Of a stretch of 6,785 nucleotides of DNA, positions 1 through 5,808 are shown piece by piece. The stretch spans positions 1-6,785 of the forward strand of contig PIVQ01000395.1 of assembly GCA_003354055.1 (NCBI GenBank). The letters run 5' to 3'. A model generated the notes under the pieces. The model was not told where the DNA came from and searched no databases. It saw only the letters and a program-made list of their open reading frames with translations. A program made the translations under genes and the position numbers. Numbering within the stretch: the stretch's first letter is position 1; each line of letters starts with the position of its first letter. This DNA is from Desulfobacteraceae bacterium. Lineage in GTDB: Bacteria > Desulfobacterota > Desulfobacteria > Desulfobacterales > Desulfobacteraceae.

Positions 1-2
1 GT

Positions 3-74
3 GAAGATCATAAAAACAATATTAAAACGGATGGAGACCCCATCCCCATATTAGCAGACCAAAGGAGATCGTAA
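3..74 (+). CDS. possible C-terminal tail of an upstream operon gene (partial)
   Basis: A reading frame enters from the window edge and stays open for 23 codons, ending in TAA at 72-74. The next gene's ATG begins at 75, so the two would abut with no spacer. The tail reads roughly ...DGDPIPILADQRRS, and the Shine-Dalgarno AAAGGAG (61-67) of the next gene would lie inside it, a usual arrangement for translationally coupled operon genes. A second frame is also open from base 1 to a TAG at 52-54, so the choice is uncertain. The family cannot be recognised from 23 residues. That there is an upstream gene is an inference from the abutting stop/start and the absence of a visible promoter. Confidence 0.35.
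   Translation, partial: EDHKNNIKTDGDPIPILADQRRS
29..45 (+). other. small perfect hairpin upstream of the barrel gene
   Basis: GGATGG (29-34) and CCATCC (40-45) are exact inverted repeats with a 5-nt loop, ending 15 nt before the Shine-Dalgarno at 61-67. No T-tract follows, so it is not a convincing intrinsic terminator. It could be an mRNA-stabilising or pausing hairpin, or chance. Confidence 0.25.
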
Positions 75-1001
75 ATGAAACATTTTTTCTGGGCAGCAGG
101 CCTTTTCTTTTCCCTGATTTTTTCAACCCAGACATGGGCCGAGGACTACCTGAACGGTATTGAAGGAATCAAGGCAGGCTCACTGCCGGGCCCTGGATTT
201 TACACCCGGTTATACACCGTGATGTACAGTGCGGATGAATTCAAAGATGACAACGGTGATGATCTGGAAGTTTCCGGCCAGGGAAAGGTGGACTTTGACA
301 CGGATATCCTGGGGATTGCCCCGAGGTTTCTCTGGGTAACGGATAAACAATTTCTGGGAGGCAACTTCGGCATGAATGTCGTCATTCCCTTTCTGGCCCT
401 GGACTACGACATTAACAGACCGGGTATGATGCCGGATGAAAGCGCCAACGACTCCCTTAGGCTGGGAGATATTGCCTTTGACCCTGTCATGCTCGGCTGG
501 AACCGGGACCGGTACGATGTGGCAGCAGGACTTGGTTTTTTTGCTCCCACGGGGGATTTTGACAAAAACCGCTCCCTGTCCATCGGAAATGATCACTGGA
601 CCACCATGCTGAGCCTTGGCGGAACCTATTATCTGGACCAAAAGAAGACTTGGTCTGTCTCAGCCCTTGGCAGGTACGAAATCCACTTTGAAGACCAGAG
701 CCGTGATATCACCCGGGGGGATGATTTTCATGTGGAGTTCGGTATCGGAAAAACCCTGATGCGGGTTCTTGATGTCGGCCTGGCAGGATATGCCCAATGG
801 CAGGTCACCGACGACAAGGGCAGTGACCTGACCGCCATGAACACCACCGATGACAACCGGGTATTTGCTCTGGGACCTGAATTGAGCGGATTTATTCCGC
901 CCTGGAAGCTTCAGATCTCAGGCCGGGTACTCAAGGAATTCGGTGCCGAGAACCGGCCGGAGGGTACCAAGGCCGTTGTTGTGCTCACCAAGTTTTTTTA
1001 A
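75..1001 (+). CDS. outer-membrane beta-barrel transporter, phenol MetA-degradation/SphA type
   Basis: A 308-residue secreted protein with a signal peptide (residues 1-22, cleavage likely after TWA) and no internal hydrophobic helices. The mature part has alternating amphipathic strands and ends in Phe, as outer-membrane barrels do. Segments typical of the Phenol_MetA_deg/SphA-like family are visible: GDIAFDPVMLGW (131-142), FFAPTGDF (155-162), the GNDHW element (171-175), and a YAQWQVTDD stretch near 239-247. Family members sit in clusters for aromatic or other hydrophobic compounds and are thought to carry these across the outer membrane. The start is set by AAAGGAG (61-67) 7 nt upstream. 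Its stop lies 9 bp before rdhA and overlaps that gene's ribosome site, so it is co-transcribed with the dehalogenases. I infer it admits the organohalide substrate; a structural or lipid-related role cannot be excluded. Confidence 0.85.
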   Translation: MKHFFWAAGLFFSLIFSTQTWAEDYLNGIEGIKAGSLPGPGFYTRLYTVMYSADEFKDDNGDDLEVSGQGKVDFDTDILGIAPRFLWVTDKQFLGGNFGMNVVIPFLALDYDINRPGMMPDESANDSLRLGDIAFDPVMLGWNRDRYDVAAGLGFFAPTGDFDKNRSLSIGNDHWTTMLSLGGTYYLDQKKTWSVSALGRYEIHFEDQSRDITRGDDFHVEFGIGKTLMRVLDVGLAGYAQWQVTDDKGSDLTAMNTTDDNRVFALGPELSGFIPPWKLQISGRVLKEFGAENRPEGTKAVVVLTKFF

Positions 1002-1010
1002 GGAGAAATC

Positions 1011-2546
1011 ATGGAAAAAGAAAAAAACAGACTCAGCCGCCGCAGTTTTTTAAAGGCCTCTGCCGTCAGTACCATTGGTGCTGCAGGGACGGTTGCGGGT
1101 ACAGTGGCTTCCCTGCCTTCAACGGCTGTGGCCGGGGAGGCGGATTCAAAAAGCAAAGAGATTAAGGTGACCATTCACAATGAATTTCCCCAGGAGGTAA
1201 GCAAGGCATATAAACCCCTGCCCTCCTACAGCACGGTCCACGGCCACGGTTTTTTCGGAAGAGCCCTGAAAGCCATGGGGGTGAAGGTGGATGAAGAAGC
1301 CATGACTTATGGGGACCATTACATTGCACACAGTAATTATAAATTTGAAAAGGGAAAAAAGGGGTATGACCAGCTGGCCAAAGCGATTGCAGGGGGAGGC
1401 TGGGGTATCAGCAGTACGGGTGCAGGACCGTCGCCGGGTGCTGTAGGGGACTTCGGCCTTTTAAGCTGGGATAACAATAAGGACAAATATCCCATGTCAC
1501 TTATGGACAATAATTTTGTCCAAAAGGAAAAACACAAATTTGAGAGCAAACAGCAGGCCGCAGATGCCATAAAGCGTGCGGCAAGACTTTATGGTGCTGA
1601 CCTTGTGGGCATCACCCATCGTGACGAACGCTGGGATTATGCCAAACAGTTCAACCCCATCCCGCCTGTGGCAAGAAAGCTGTTTCCCATGGGCCCGAAA
1701 CAATTTATGGAGCTTCAGAAACTTGGGGGGGAAACAATGAAGCAGGCCATGGGATCCCATACCCCGGACAAATGGCTGCACGGCTGGGAAAAGGCGGGCT
1801 TTATCCCCAAGACCGTCATTGTCACAGCCTTTGAAATGGATTACGAGGCCATGAGTTCCGCCCCCAGCATGGTTTCCGAGGCAGCGGCCGCAGAGGGGTA
1901 TTCCAGGATGGCAAAGACCTCCCACCAGCTGGCGGTTATGATTCGGCAGCTGGGATATAACGCCATTCCCTGCGGGAACGACACCGGCATGAGCATTCCC
2001 TATGCCATTGCTGCAGGCTTAGGCGAAGGCTCCCGCATGGGACAGTTGGTCACCTACAAATACGGCCCCAGGGTGAGACTTGCCAAGGTCTACACTGATT
2101 TGGATTTTGTAGAGTACGACAAACCCAAGTCCTTTGGTGTCTTCAACTTCTGTAAAAGCTGTCTGCGATGTGCCGATGCCTGTCCCAGCAAGGCCATTCC
2201 CTTTGACAGGGAGCCCTCCTTTTCCCCCACCCATGAGAACAAAGACAATGCCTACTTCAACGCCGCAGGGATAAAAAAATGGTATCTGAACTCCAAGGCC
2301 TGTTTTAAATTCTGGAGTGAAATCGGTACTGCATGCGGGGTTTGCATCACCACCTGTCCTTACAATAAACCCGACTTCTGGCATCACAGACTTGTGGATA
2401 AACTGGGGGAAATCATGCCGTCGGTAGTCCACGACTTCATGCGTGAAATGGACATTGTATTCGGGTATGGGGACTCCTTTGATGAAAAGGCCGTGGACAA
2501 GTTCTTTGAAAACTATAAAAGGCGCCAGTACAACGGCGGTTTATAA
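1011..2546 (+). CDS. rdhA: reductive dehalogenase catalytic subunit RdhA, copy 1
   Basis: A 511-residue respiratory reductive dehalogenase: a corrinoid enzyme that removes halogen from an organohalide on the periplasmic side of the membrane using quinone-derived electrons. A Tat signal (SRRSFLK, 9-15) is followed by a hydrophobic stretch and probable cleavage after AVA (41). The RdhA core includes RLYGADLVGI (192-201), EGYSRM (295-300), CGNDT (321-325) and YGPRVRLAKV (351-360). Tyr297, Asn323 and Arg356 have exactly the spacing of Tyr246, Asn272 and Arg305 of Sulfurospirillum PceA, so the active site appears complete. Two [4Fe-4S] motifs follow: Cys381/384/387/391 (CX2CX2CX3CP) and Cys431/442/445/449 (CX10CX2CX3CP). 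AGGAG (1001-1005) precedes the ATG. The Tat signal and the pre-cluster motifs rule out the cytoplasmic relative QueG. The substrate cannot be read from sequence; a haloaromatic is a guess from context. Confidence 0.95.
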   Translation: MEKEKNRLSRRSFLKASAVSTIGAAGTVAGTVASLPSTAVAGEADSKSKEIKVTIHNEFPQEVSKAYKPLPSYSTVHGHGFFGRALKAMGVKVDEEAMTYGDHYIAHSNYKFEKGKKGYDQLAKAIAGGGWGISSTGAGPSPGAVGDFGLLSWDNNKDKYPMSLMDNNFVQKEKHKFESKQQAADAIKRAARLYGADLVGITHRDERWDYAKQFNPIPPVARKLFPMGPKQFMELQKLGGETMKQAMGSHTPDKWLHGWEKAGFIPKTVIVTAFEMDYEAMSSAPSMVSEAAAAEGYSRMAKTSHQLAVMIRQLGYNAIPCGNDTGMSIPYAIAAGLGEGSRMGQLVTYKYGPRVRLAKVYTDLDFVEYDKPKSFGVFNFCKSCLRCADACPSKAIPFDREPSFSPTHENKDNAYFNAAGIKKWYLNSKACFKFWSEIGTACGVCITTCPYNKPDFWHHRLVDKLGEIMPSVVHDFMREMDIVFGYGDSFDEKAVDKFFENYKRRQYNGGL

Positions 2547-2548
2547 CA

Positions 2549-2578
2549 GGAGATACAATGACTGGAAATACAATGACA
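2549..2578 (+). repeat. 15-bp tandem duplication covering the rdhA copy 2 start site
   Basis: Bases 2549-2563 (GGAGATACAATGACT) are repeated immediately at 2564-2578 (GGAAATACAATGACA) with two mismatches. Each unit holds a purine-rich ribosome-binding stretch and an ATG, giving two in-frame starts (2558 and 2573). The upstream unit has the better Shine-Dalgarno (AGGAG, 2548-2552). Confidence 0.75.
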
Positions 2579-4102
2579 GTTCATAAACGCCAGGGTCTTT
2601 CCCGGCGAAACTTTTTAAAGATGAGTGCTGCCGGCACCCTGGGAACGGTTGCAGGCACGGTGGCCGGCCCGCCCCAAAAGGCAGTGGCAGATGAGGATGC
2701 AACGCCATCCCAAGACATCAAGGTTGTCGTACATGATGAATTTCCCCACGAGATCCGCAGGGATTATAAGCCCCTGCCCTCGTACAGCACGGTCCACGGT
2801 CATGGTTTTTTCGGCCGGGCTCTGCAGGCCATGGGGGTAAAGGTGGATACCGACGCCATCAAATACTGCGACAAGGTCCTCGACCATATCAACTATAAAT
2901 ATGAAAAAGGGAAAAAAGGCTTTGATCAGCTGGCCAAGGCGGTTTCAGGCGGGGCTTGGGCGCTGAGTGCAACCGGTGCTGGCCCCATGCCGGGCGGTGT
3001 GGGAGATTTTGGCTTGATGAGCTGGGACAACAATGATGACAAACATCCCATGGCCCTCATGGACAATAATTTTGTCCATGAGGAAAAGTTCAAGTTTGAG
3101 AACAAAAAACAGGCCTATGATGCGATCAAGCGGGCTGCCAGGCTTTATGGGGCAGACCTTGTGGGTATCACCCGCCGTGACGAACGCTGGGACTATGCCA
3201 AACAGTTCAACCCGATTCCCCCTGTGGCAAGGAAGATCTTTCCCATGGGGCCCAAACAATTCCGGGAGCTTCAAGAGCTTGGCGGGGAGAGCATGAAACA
3301 GGCCATGGCCTCCCATACCCCGGACAAATGGCTCCACGGCTGGGAAAAGGCGGGGTTCGTCCCAAAAACGGTTATCGTCATGGCCTTTGAAATGGATTAT
3401 GAGGCCATCAGCACAGCCCCCAGCGAAATCAGTTCGGCTGCAACGGCAGAAGGGTATTCCCGCATGACCAAAACAGCCCATCAGATGGCCATAATGATAC
3501 GCCAACTGGGATACAGGGCCATTCCCTGCGGGAACGATACCGGAATGAGCATCCCCTATGCCATAGCCGCAGGACTCGGGGAAGGTTCCAGAATGGGGCA
3601 GTTGGTGACATACAAATACGGTCCAAGGGTAAGGATAGCAAAGGTCTATACCGATCTTGACTTTCTGGAATACGACAAGCCGAAATCCTTTGGTGTCTTC
3701 AACTTCTGCAAAAGCTGCATGCGCTGTGCGGATGCCTGCCCCAGCAAAGCCATATCCTTTGACAGGGAGCCCTCATTCGATCCCACCCATGAGGAGAAGG
3801 ACAATGCCTACTTCAACGCCCGGGGCATCAAAAAATGGTACCTGAATGCCAAGGCCTGCTTCAAATTCTGGGCAGAATCCAATACGGACTGCGCAGCATG
3901 TATCTGCGCCTGCCCATACAATAAACCCGATTTCTGGCACCATAGAATGGTGGATAAAATCGGGGCGTTAATGCCCGGAGCAGCCCACGACTTCATGCGT
4001 GAAATGGATATTGCATTCGGTTACGGCAACACCTTTGATGAAAAGGCCGTGGATAAATTTTTCAAAAATAACAAAAACAGAAAATACAACGGAGGACTTT
4101 AG
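2558..4102 (+). CDS. rdhA: reductive dehalogenase catalytic subunit RdhA, copy 2
   Basis: A 514-residue paralogue of the preceding gene; I count 88 substitutions over 460 aligned residues, about 81% identity with no gaps after the signal peptide. Tat motif SRRNFLK (15-21), probable cleavage after AVA (44). The active-site set is Tyr300, Asn326 and Arg359. Cluster 1 is Cys384/387/390/394; cluster 2 is Cys434/445/448/452, with an additional Cys450 that copy 1 lacks. The ATG at 2558 is preferred because AGGAG lies 5 nt upstream; an in-frame ATG at 2573 with a weaker site would give a protein five residues shorter and closer in length to copy 1. The gene starts 11 bp after copy 1 ends and runs 1 bp from rdhB, whose ribosome site lies in its last codons. 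It is intact, not a decaying duplicate. It probably acts on the same or a related substrate, with divergence concentrated in the N-terminal region and around cluster 2. Confidence 0.95.
   Translation: MTGNTMTVHKRQGLSRRNFLKMSAAGTLGTVAGTVAGPPQKAVADEDATPSQDIKVVVHDEFPHEIRRDYKPLPSYSTVHGHGFFGRALQAMGVKVDTDAIKYCDKVLDHINYKYEKGKKGFDQLAKAVSGGAWALSATGAGPMPGGVGDFGLMSWDNNDDKHPMALMDNNFVHEEKFKFENKKQAYDAIKRAARLYGADLVGITRRDERWDYAKQFNPIPPVARKIFPMGPKQFRELQELGGESMKQAMASHTPDKWLHGWEKAGFVPKTVIVMAFEMDYEAISTAPSEISSAATAEGYSRMTKTAHQMAIMIRQLGYRAIPCGNDTGMSIPYAIAAGLGEGSRMGQLVTYKYGPRVRIAKVYTDLDFLEYDKPKSFGVFNFCKSCMRCADACPSKAISFDREPSFDPTHEEKDNAYFNARGIKKWYLNAKACFKFWAESNTDCAACICACPYNKPDFWHHRMVDKIGALMPGAAHDFMREMDIAFGYGNTFDEKAVDKFFKNNKNRKYNGGL
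4091..4095 (+). promoter_or_regulatory. rdhB ribosome-binding site inside rdhA copy 2
   Basis: GGAGG lies 8 nt before the rdhB ATG (4104) and is made by the GGA GGA codons of the terminal NGGL of RdhA copy 2. The stop at 4100-4102 is one base from the rdhB start, suggesting translational coupling. It also decides the rdhB start over the longer frame that opens at 3999 inside rdhA. Confidence 0.75.
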
Positions 4103-4103
4103 A

Positions 4104-4400
4104 ATGGGAATCTTTACAGGCATAGAAATTTTGTTTTTCACACTGGGGGTCATCACCACCCTGCTTATTTTCGGCCTGGTATGGCTGAACAAAAAATACA
4201 GGTTCCAATGGTATACCTGGATATTGTCGGCCACGGGTGCATTTCTGATTGTGTTCGCCATGGCCTGGTCGGTCAGCAGTATCCTTGAAGGGGAAACCCA
4301 GGCCGCCAACATGGGGTTGCTGGTATTCGGGGCGCCTGTACTGATACTTTTCGGGATTACCAGGAGACTGATGCTGAAGACTGCAAATAAAGAAGTCTGA
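4104..4400 (+). CDS. rdhB: reductive dehalogenase membrane anchor RdhB
   Basis: A 98-residue hydrophobic protein with three predicted membrane helices, at about residues 4-28, 36-58 and 66-86, joined by a basic loop (NKKYRF, 29-34) and an acidic one (LEGETQ, 61-66). Size, three-helix layout, the QWYTW motif just before the second helix and the position directly behind rdhA all match RdhB, the integral membrane protein thought to hold RdhA at the outer face of the cytoplasmic membrane. It is the only anchor in the window for two catalytic subunits. No haem- or quinone-binding motif is evident, as usual for RdhB, so the electron donor to RdhA must be encoded elsewhere. Identification rests on context and architecture more than on strong sequence motifs. 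Confidence 0.88.
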   Translation: MGIFTGIEILFFTLGVITTLLIFGLVWLNKKYRFQWYTWILSATGAFLIVFAMAWSVSSILEGETQAANMGLLVFGAPVLILFGITRRLMLKTANKEV

Positions 4401-4467
4401 ATATCCAAACCCTGTACCATCCTTGAATGCTAAACAGCCAGAAAGGATCAAAACAAACGCCTGACTG

Positions 4468-4514
4468 GGACGCAGATTTTCGCAAATCTTTAAAATCTGA
4501 GTTCATCTGCGTCC
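4468..4514. repeat. nested palindromic intergenic element (CGCAGAT/ATCTGCG type)
   Basis: The outer arms GGACGCAGAT (4468-4477) and ATCTGCGTCC (4505-4514) are a perfect 10-bp inverted repeat. The left arm also pairs with two nearer partners: CAGATTTT (4473-4480) with AAAATCTG (4492-4499), and AGATTT (4474-4479) with AAATCT (4484-4489), so three mutually exclusive folds exist. CGCAGATTTT and CGCAAATCTT (4471-4490) also form an imperfect direct repeat. It looks like one copy of a dispersed palindromic repeat family, and could stabilise or end the rdh transcript. Confidence 0.7.
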
Positions 4515-4681
4515 TCATTGATTTAATAGTATTTCATACCTGCCGGAAATTTGTCTACTCTCCGGATTCACCAGGTTTTTAATTTCTCCCACTGCAACCA
4601 TCTGGGTCTATTTTCTGTTGAGTTCAATCTCTTTCACAAAAAATTTCTCTTTAACCGGCTTTCATGCTATGGAATAAAGTA

Positions 4682-4706
4682 TTTAATTCAATTAAAATAT
4701 TTAATT
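4682..4706. promoter_or_regulatory. AT-rich palindromic triplet, possible operator before the AraC-type gene
   Basis: TTTAATT (4682-4688), AATTAAA (4690-4696) and TTTAATT (4700-4706) give two overlapping perfect inverted repeats ending 7 bp before the regulator's ATG. This could be an autoregulatory or AT-binding-protein site, or the -10/UP region of its promoter. AT-rich sequence makes such palindromes by chance fairly easily. Confidence 0.3.
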
Positions 4707-4713
4707 TTTAACT

Positions 4714-5709
4714 ATGAATCCTTTAACAGACACATCTCCATTGTCGAATCATCCGCTGTTTGATATTTCCAGTGTCGAGCAGGCCAGACAGCTATTATCC
4801 GGTTTATACGGTGATCTTGTCATGGAACCGGTCGGGGCAAGACCCTCTTTAAAAGGGATTTCAAACGGAATACAGCTGTCCCGGTTTACCCTGAACCACA
4901 CATTTTTCTCAACGTCAATCAACGCATCCAAAACCGACCCGATGGATATTCACTCACTCCAATTTGTTAGATCGGGTCTCTGTGAATACGAATTCGAAAA
5001 CACCCGTGTTTTTGGAAACAGACAAAGGTGCATTATGCTGCCTGCAGGGCAAATCGTGAAGGCCAACTCATCTGCTGACAACGCTATCCTGACCGTTATC
5101 ATAAGTGATACAAAACTGAGAGAGCAGGTTTCCGCCTATTTAGGGCATAACAAATTCCCACCCATCCGTTTTTCCCCTGAAATAGACATTACAACACCGC
5201 ACGGGACAACTCTTTTTTCAATAGTTCAGACATTTACAGAGGAAGTCAACCGGCCACACGGACTATTGGAATCACCGGTTGCTGTTGCCCGCTTTGAAGA
5301 CCTGCTTGTCTCTATCCTGCTTTTCGGAATTGACAACAATCTAGAACAGATTCTTGGACAACCCGCTCCCATGGCTGACTCAACCCTGGTGAAAAGGATC
5401 GAAGGCTATTTAGAGGCCAATGCCTCTAATGCTCTGGAAATGAAACACCTGGCAAAGGAAACAGGCCATAGCATCAGTTCGATTTACCGGACGTTCAAAC
5501 AGTACAGGGGATATACCCCCACAGCCTTTTTACAGAAAATCCGCTTTTCAAATGCCCGAAGACGTTTGCTCACCCCTGATCCCACGGATACGGTGACTTG
5601 CATTGCCATGGATTGCGGTTTTTTCCATATGGGCAGATTTGCCGGGGCTTACAAGCAAAAATTTGGAGAAAGCCCGAAACAAACCCTGCTTAAAAGCAGG
5701 CAAGACTGA
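4714..5709 (+). CDS. AraC/XylS-family transcriptional regulator
   Basis: A 331-residue DNA-binding regulator. The N-terminal part (about 14-210) has the pattern of the AraC_binding_2 ligand domain found in regulators of aromatic-compound genes: an opening FDISSVEQARQLL, a central beta-rich stretch and a conserved helix FEDLLVSILLF (194-204). The C-terminal AraC-type domain spans about 224-326: helix-turn-helix 1 near 241-266 (LAKETGHSISSIYRTFKQYRG) and helix-turn-helix 2 near 292-318, with the family signature IAMDCGFF..GRFAGAYKQKFGESP. No Shine-Dalgarno precedes the ATG; the leader is AT-rich and an in-frame TAA at 4702 prevents extension. It lies 313 bp behind rdhB on the same strand, probably with its own promoter. 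I infer it senses the organohalide or a related compound and activates the dehalogenase operon; the sequence does not prove this target. Confidence 0.93.
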   Translation: MNPLTDTSPLSNHPLFDISSVEQARQLLSGLYGDLVMEPVGARPSLKGISNGIQLSRFTLNHTFFSTSINASKTDPMDIHSLQFVRSGLCEYEFENTRVFGNRQRCIMLPAGQIVKANSSADNAILTVIISDTKLREQVSAYLGHNKFPPIRFSPEIDITTPHGTTLFSIVQTFTEEVNRPHGLLESPVAVARFEDLLVSILLFGIDNNLEQILGQPAPMADSTLVKRIEGYLEANASNALEMKHLAKETGHSISSIYRTFKQYRGYTPTAFLQKIRFSNARRRLLTPDPTDTVTCIAMDCGFFHMGRFAGAYKQKFGESPKQTLLKSRQD

Positions 5710-5743
5710 AAGCCTGGTATGTATGACAAGGGCATATTTTTTC

Positions 5744-5773
5744 TTGCATAGCATGATTGAAGGACGCTATGAT
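5744..5773 (+). promoter_or_regulatory. possible sigma-70 promoter for the DUF2845 gene
   Basis: TATGAT (5768-5773) matches the -10 consensus at five of six positions. TTGCAT (5744-5749), 18 bp upstream, matches the -35 consensus only in its first three bases. This would start transcription about 30 bp before the ATG at 5809. Confidence 0.35.
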
Positions 5774-5808
5774 TTATTATTTCAATTAATCCATTCAGTG
5801 AGGTGACC

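Larger units (their letters stand above)
4401..4713. other. gene-free gap between rdhB and the AraC-type gene
   Basis: 313 bp without a convincing gene. It holds the nested palindrome at 4468-4514 and the AT-rich palindromic triplet at 4682-4706. A 70-codon plus-strand frame (4551-4763) overlaps the regulator start, has no ribosome site and no recognisable character, so I do not call it. No hairpin with a following T-tract was found after rdhB; a weak ATCCTT/AAGGAT pair (4419-4448) has an 18-nt loop. The regulator's promoter must lie here, but I see no good -35/-10 pair. Confidence 0.7.

Noticed and set aside
1..74. Cobalamin riboswitch ahead of the corrinoid-dependent operon
   Set aside because: Only 74 bp are available and no B12-box-like sequence is present. 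One could lie further upstream.
2945..3505. 186-codon minus-strand frame antisense to rdhA copy 2, with a similar one opposite copy 1 (1497-1925)
   Set aside because: Both mirror the reading frame of strongly conserved rdhA and show no family features, so they are antisense shadows.
1011..4102. The two Fe-S/corrinoid proteins as epoxyqueuosine reductase (QueG) homologues
   Set aside because: QueG is cytoplasmic and shorter. These proteins carry Tat signals, the RdhA core motifs and a following membrane anchor gene.
3999..4103. Longer start for rdhB within the end of rdhA copy 2
   Set aside because: It would add 35 unrelated hydrophilic residues and has no ribosome site. GGAGG sits 8 nt from the ATG at 4104.
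4419..4448. ATCCTT/AAGGAT pair as a terminator of the rdh operon
   Set aside because: Only 6 bp with an 18-nt loop, and an A-rich rather than T-rich tail.
4551..4763. 70-codon plus-strand frame in the gap before the regulator
   Set aside because: It has a TTG start, no ribosome site, a low-complexity composition driven by AT-rich DNA, and it overlaps the true regulator start.
5685..5700. CCTGCT-TAAA-AGCAGG hairpin at the end of the regulator gene as a terminator
   Set aside because: It lies within the last codons, has no T-tract directly after it, and can arise from the coding sequence.
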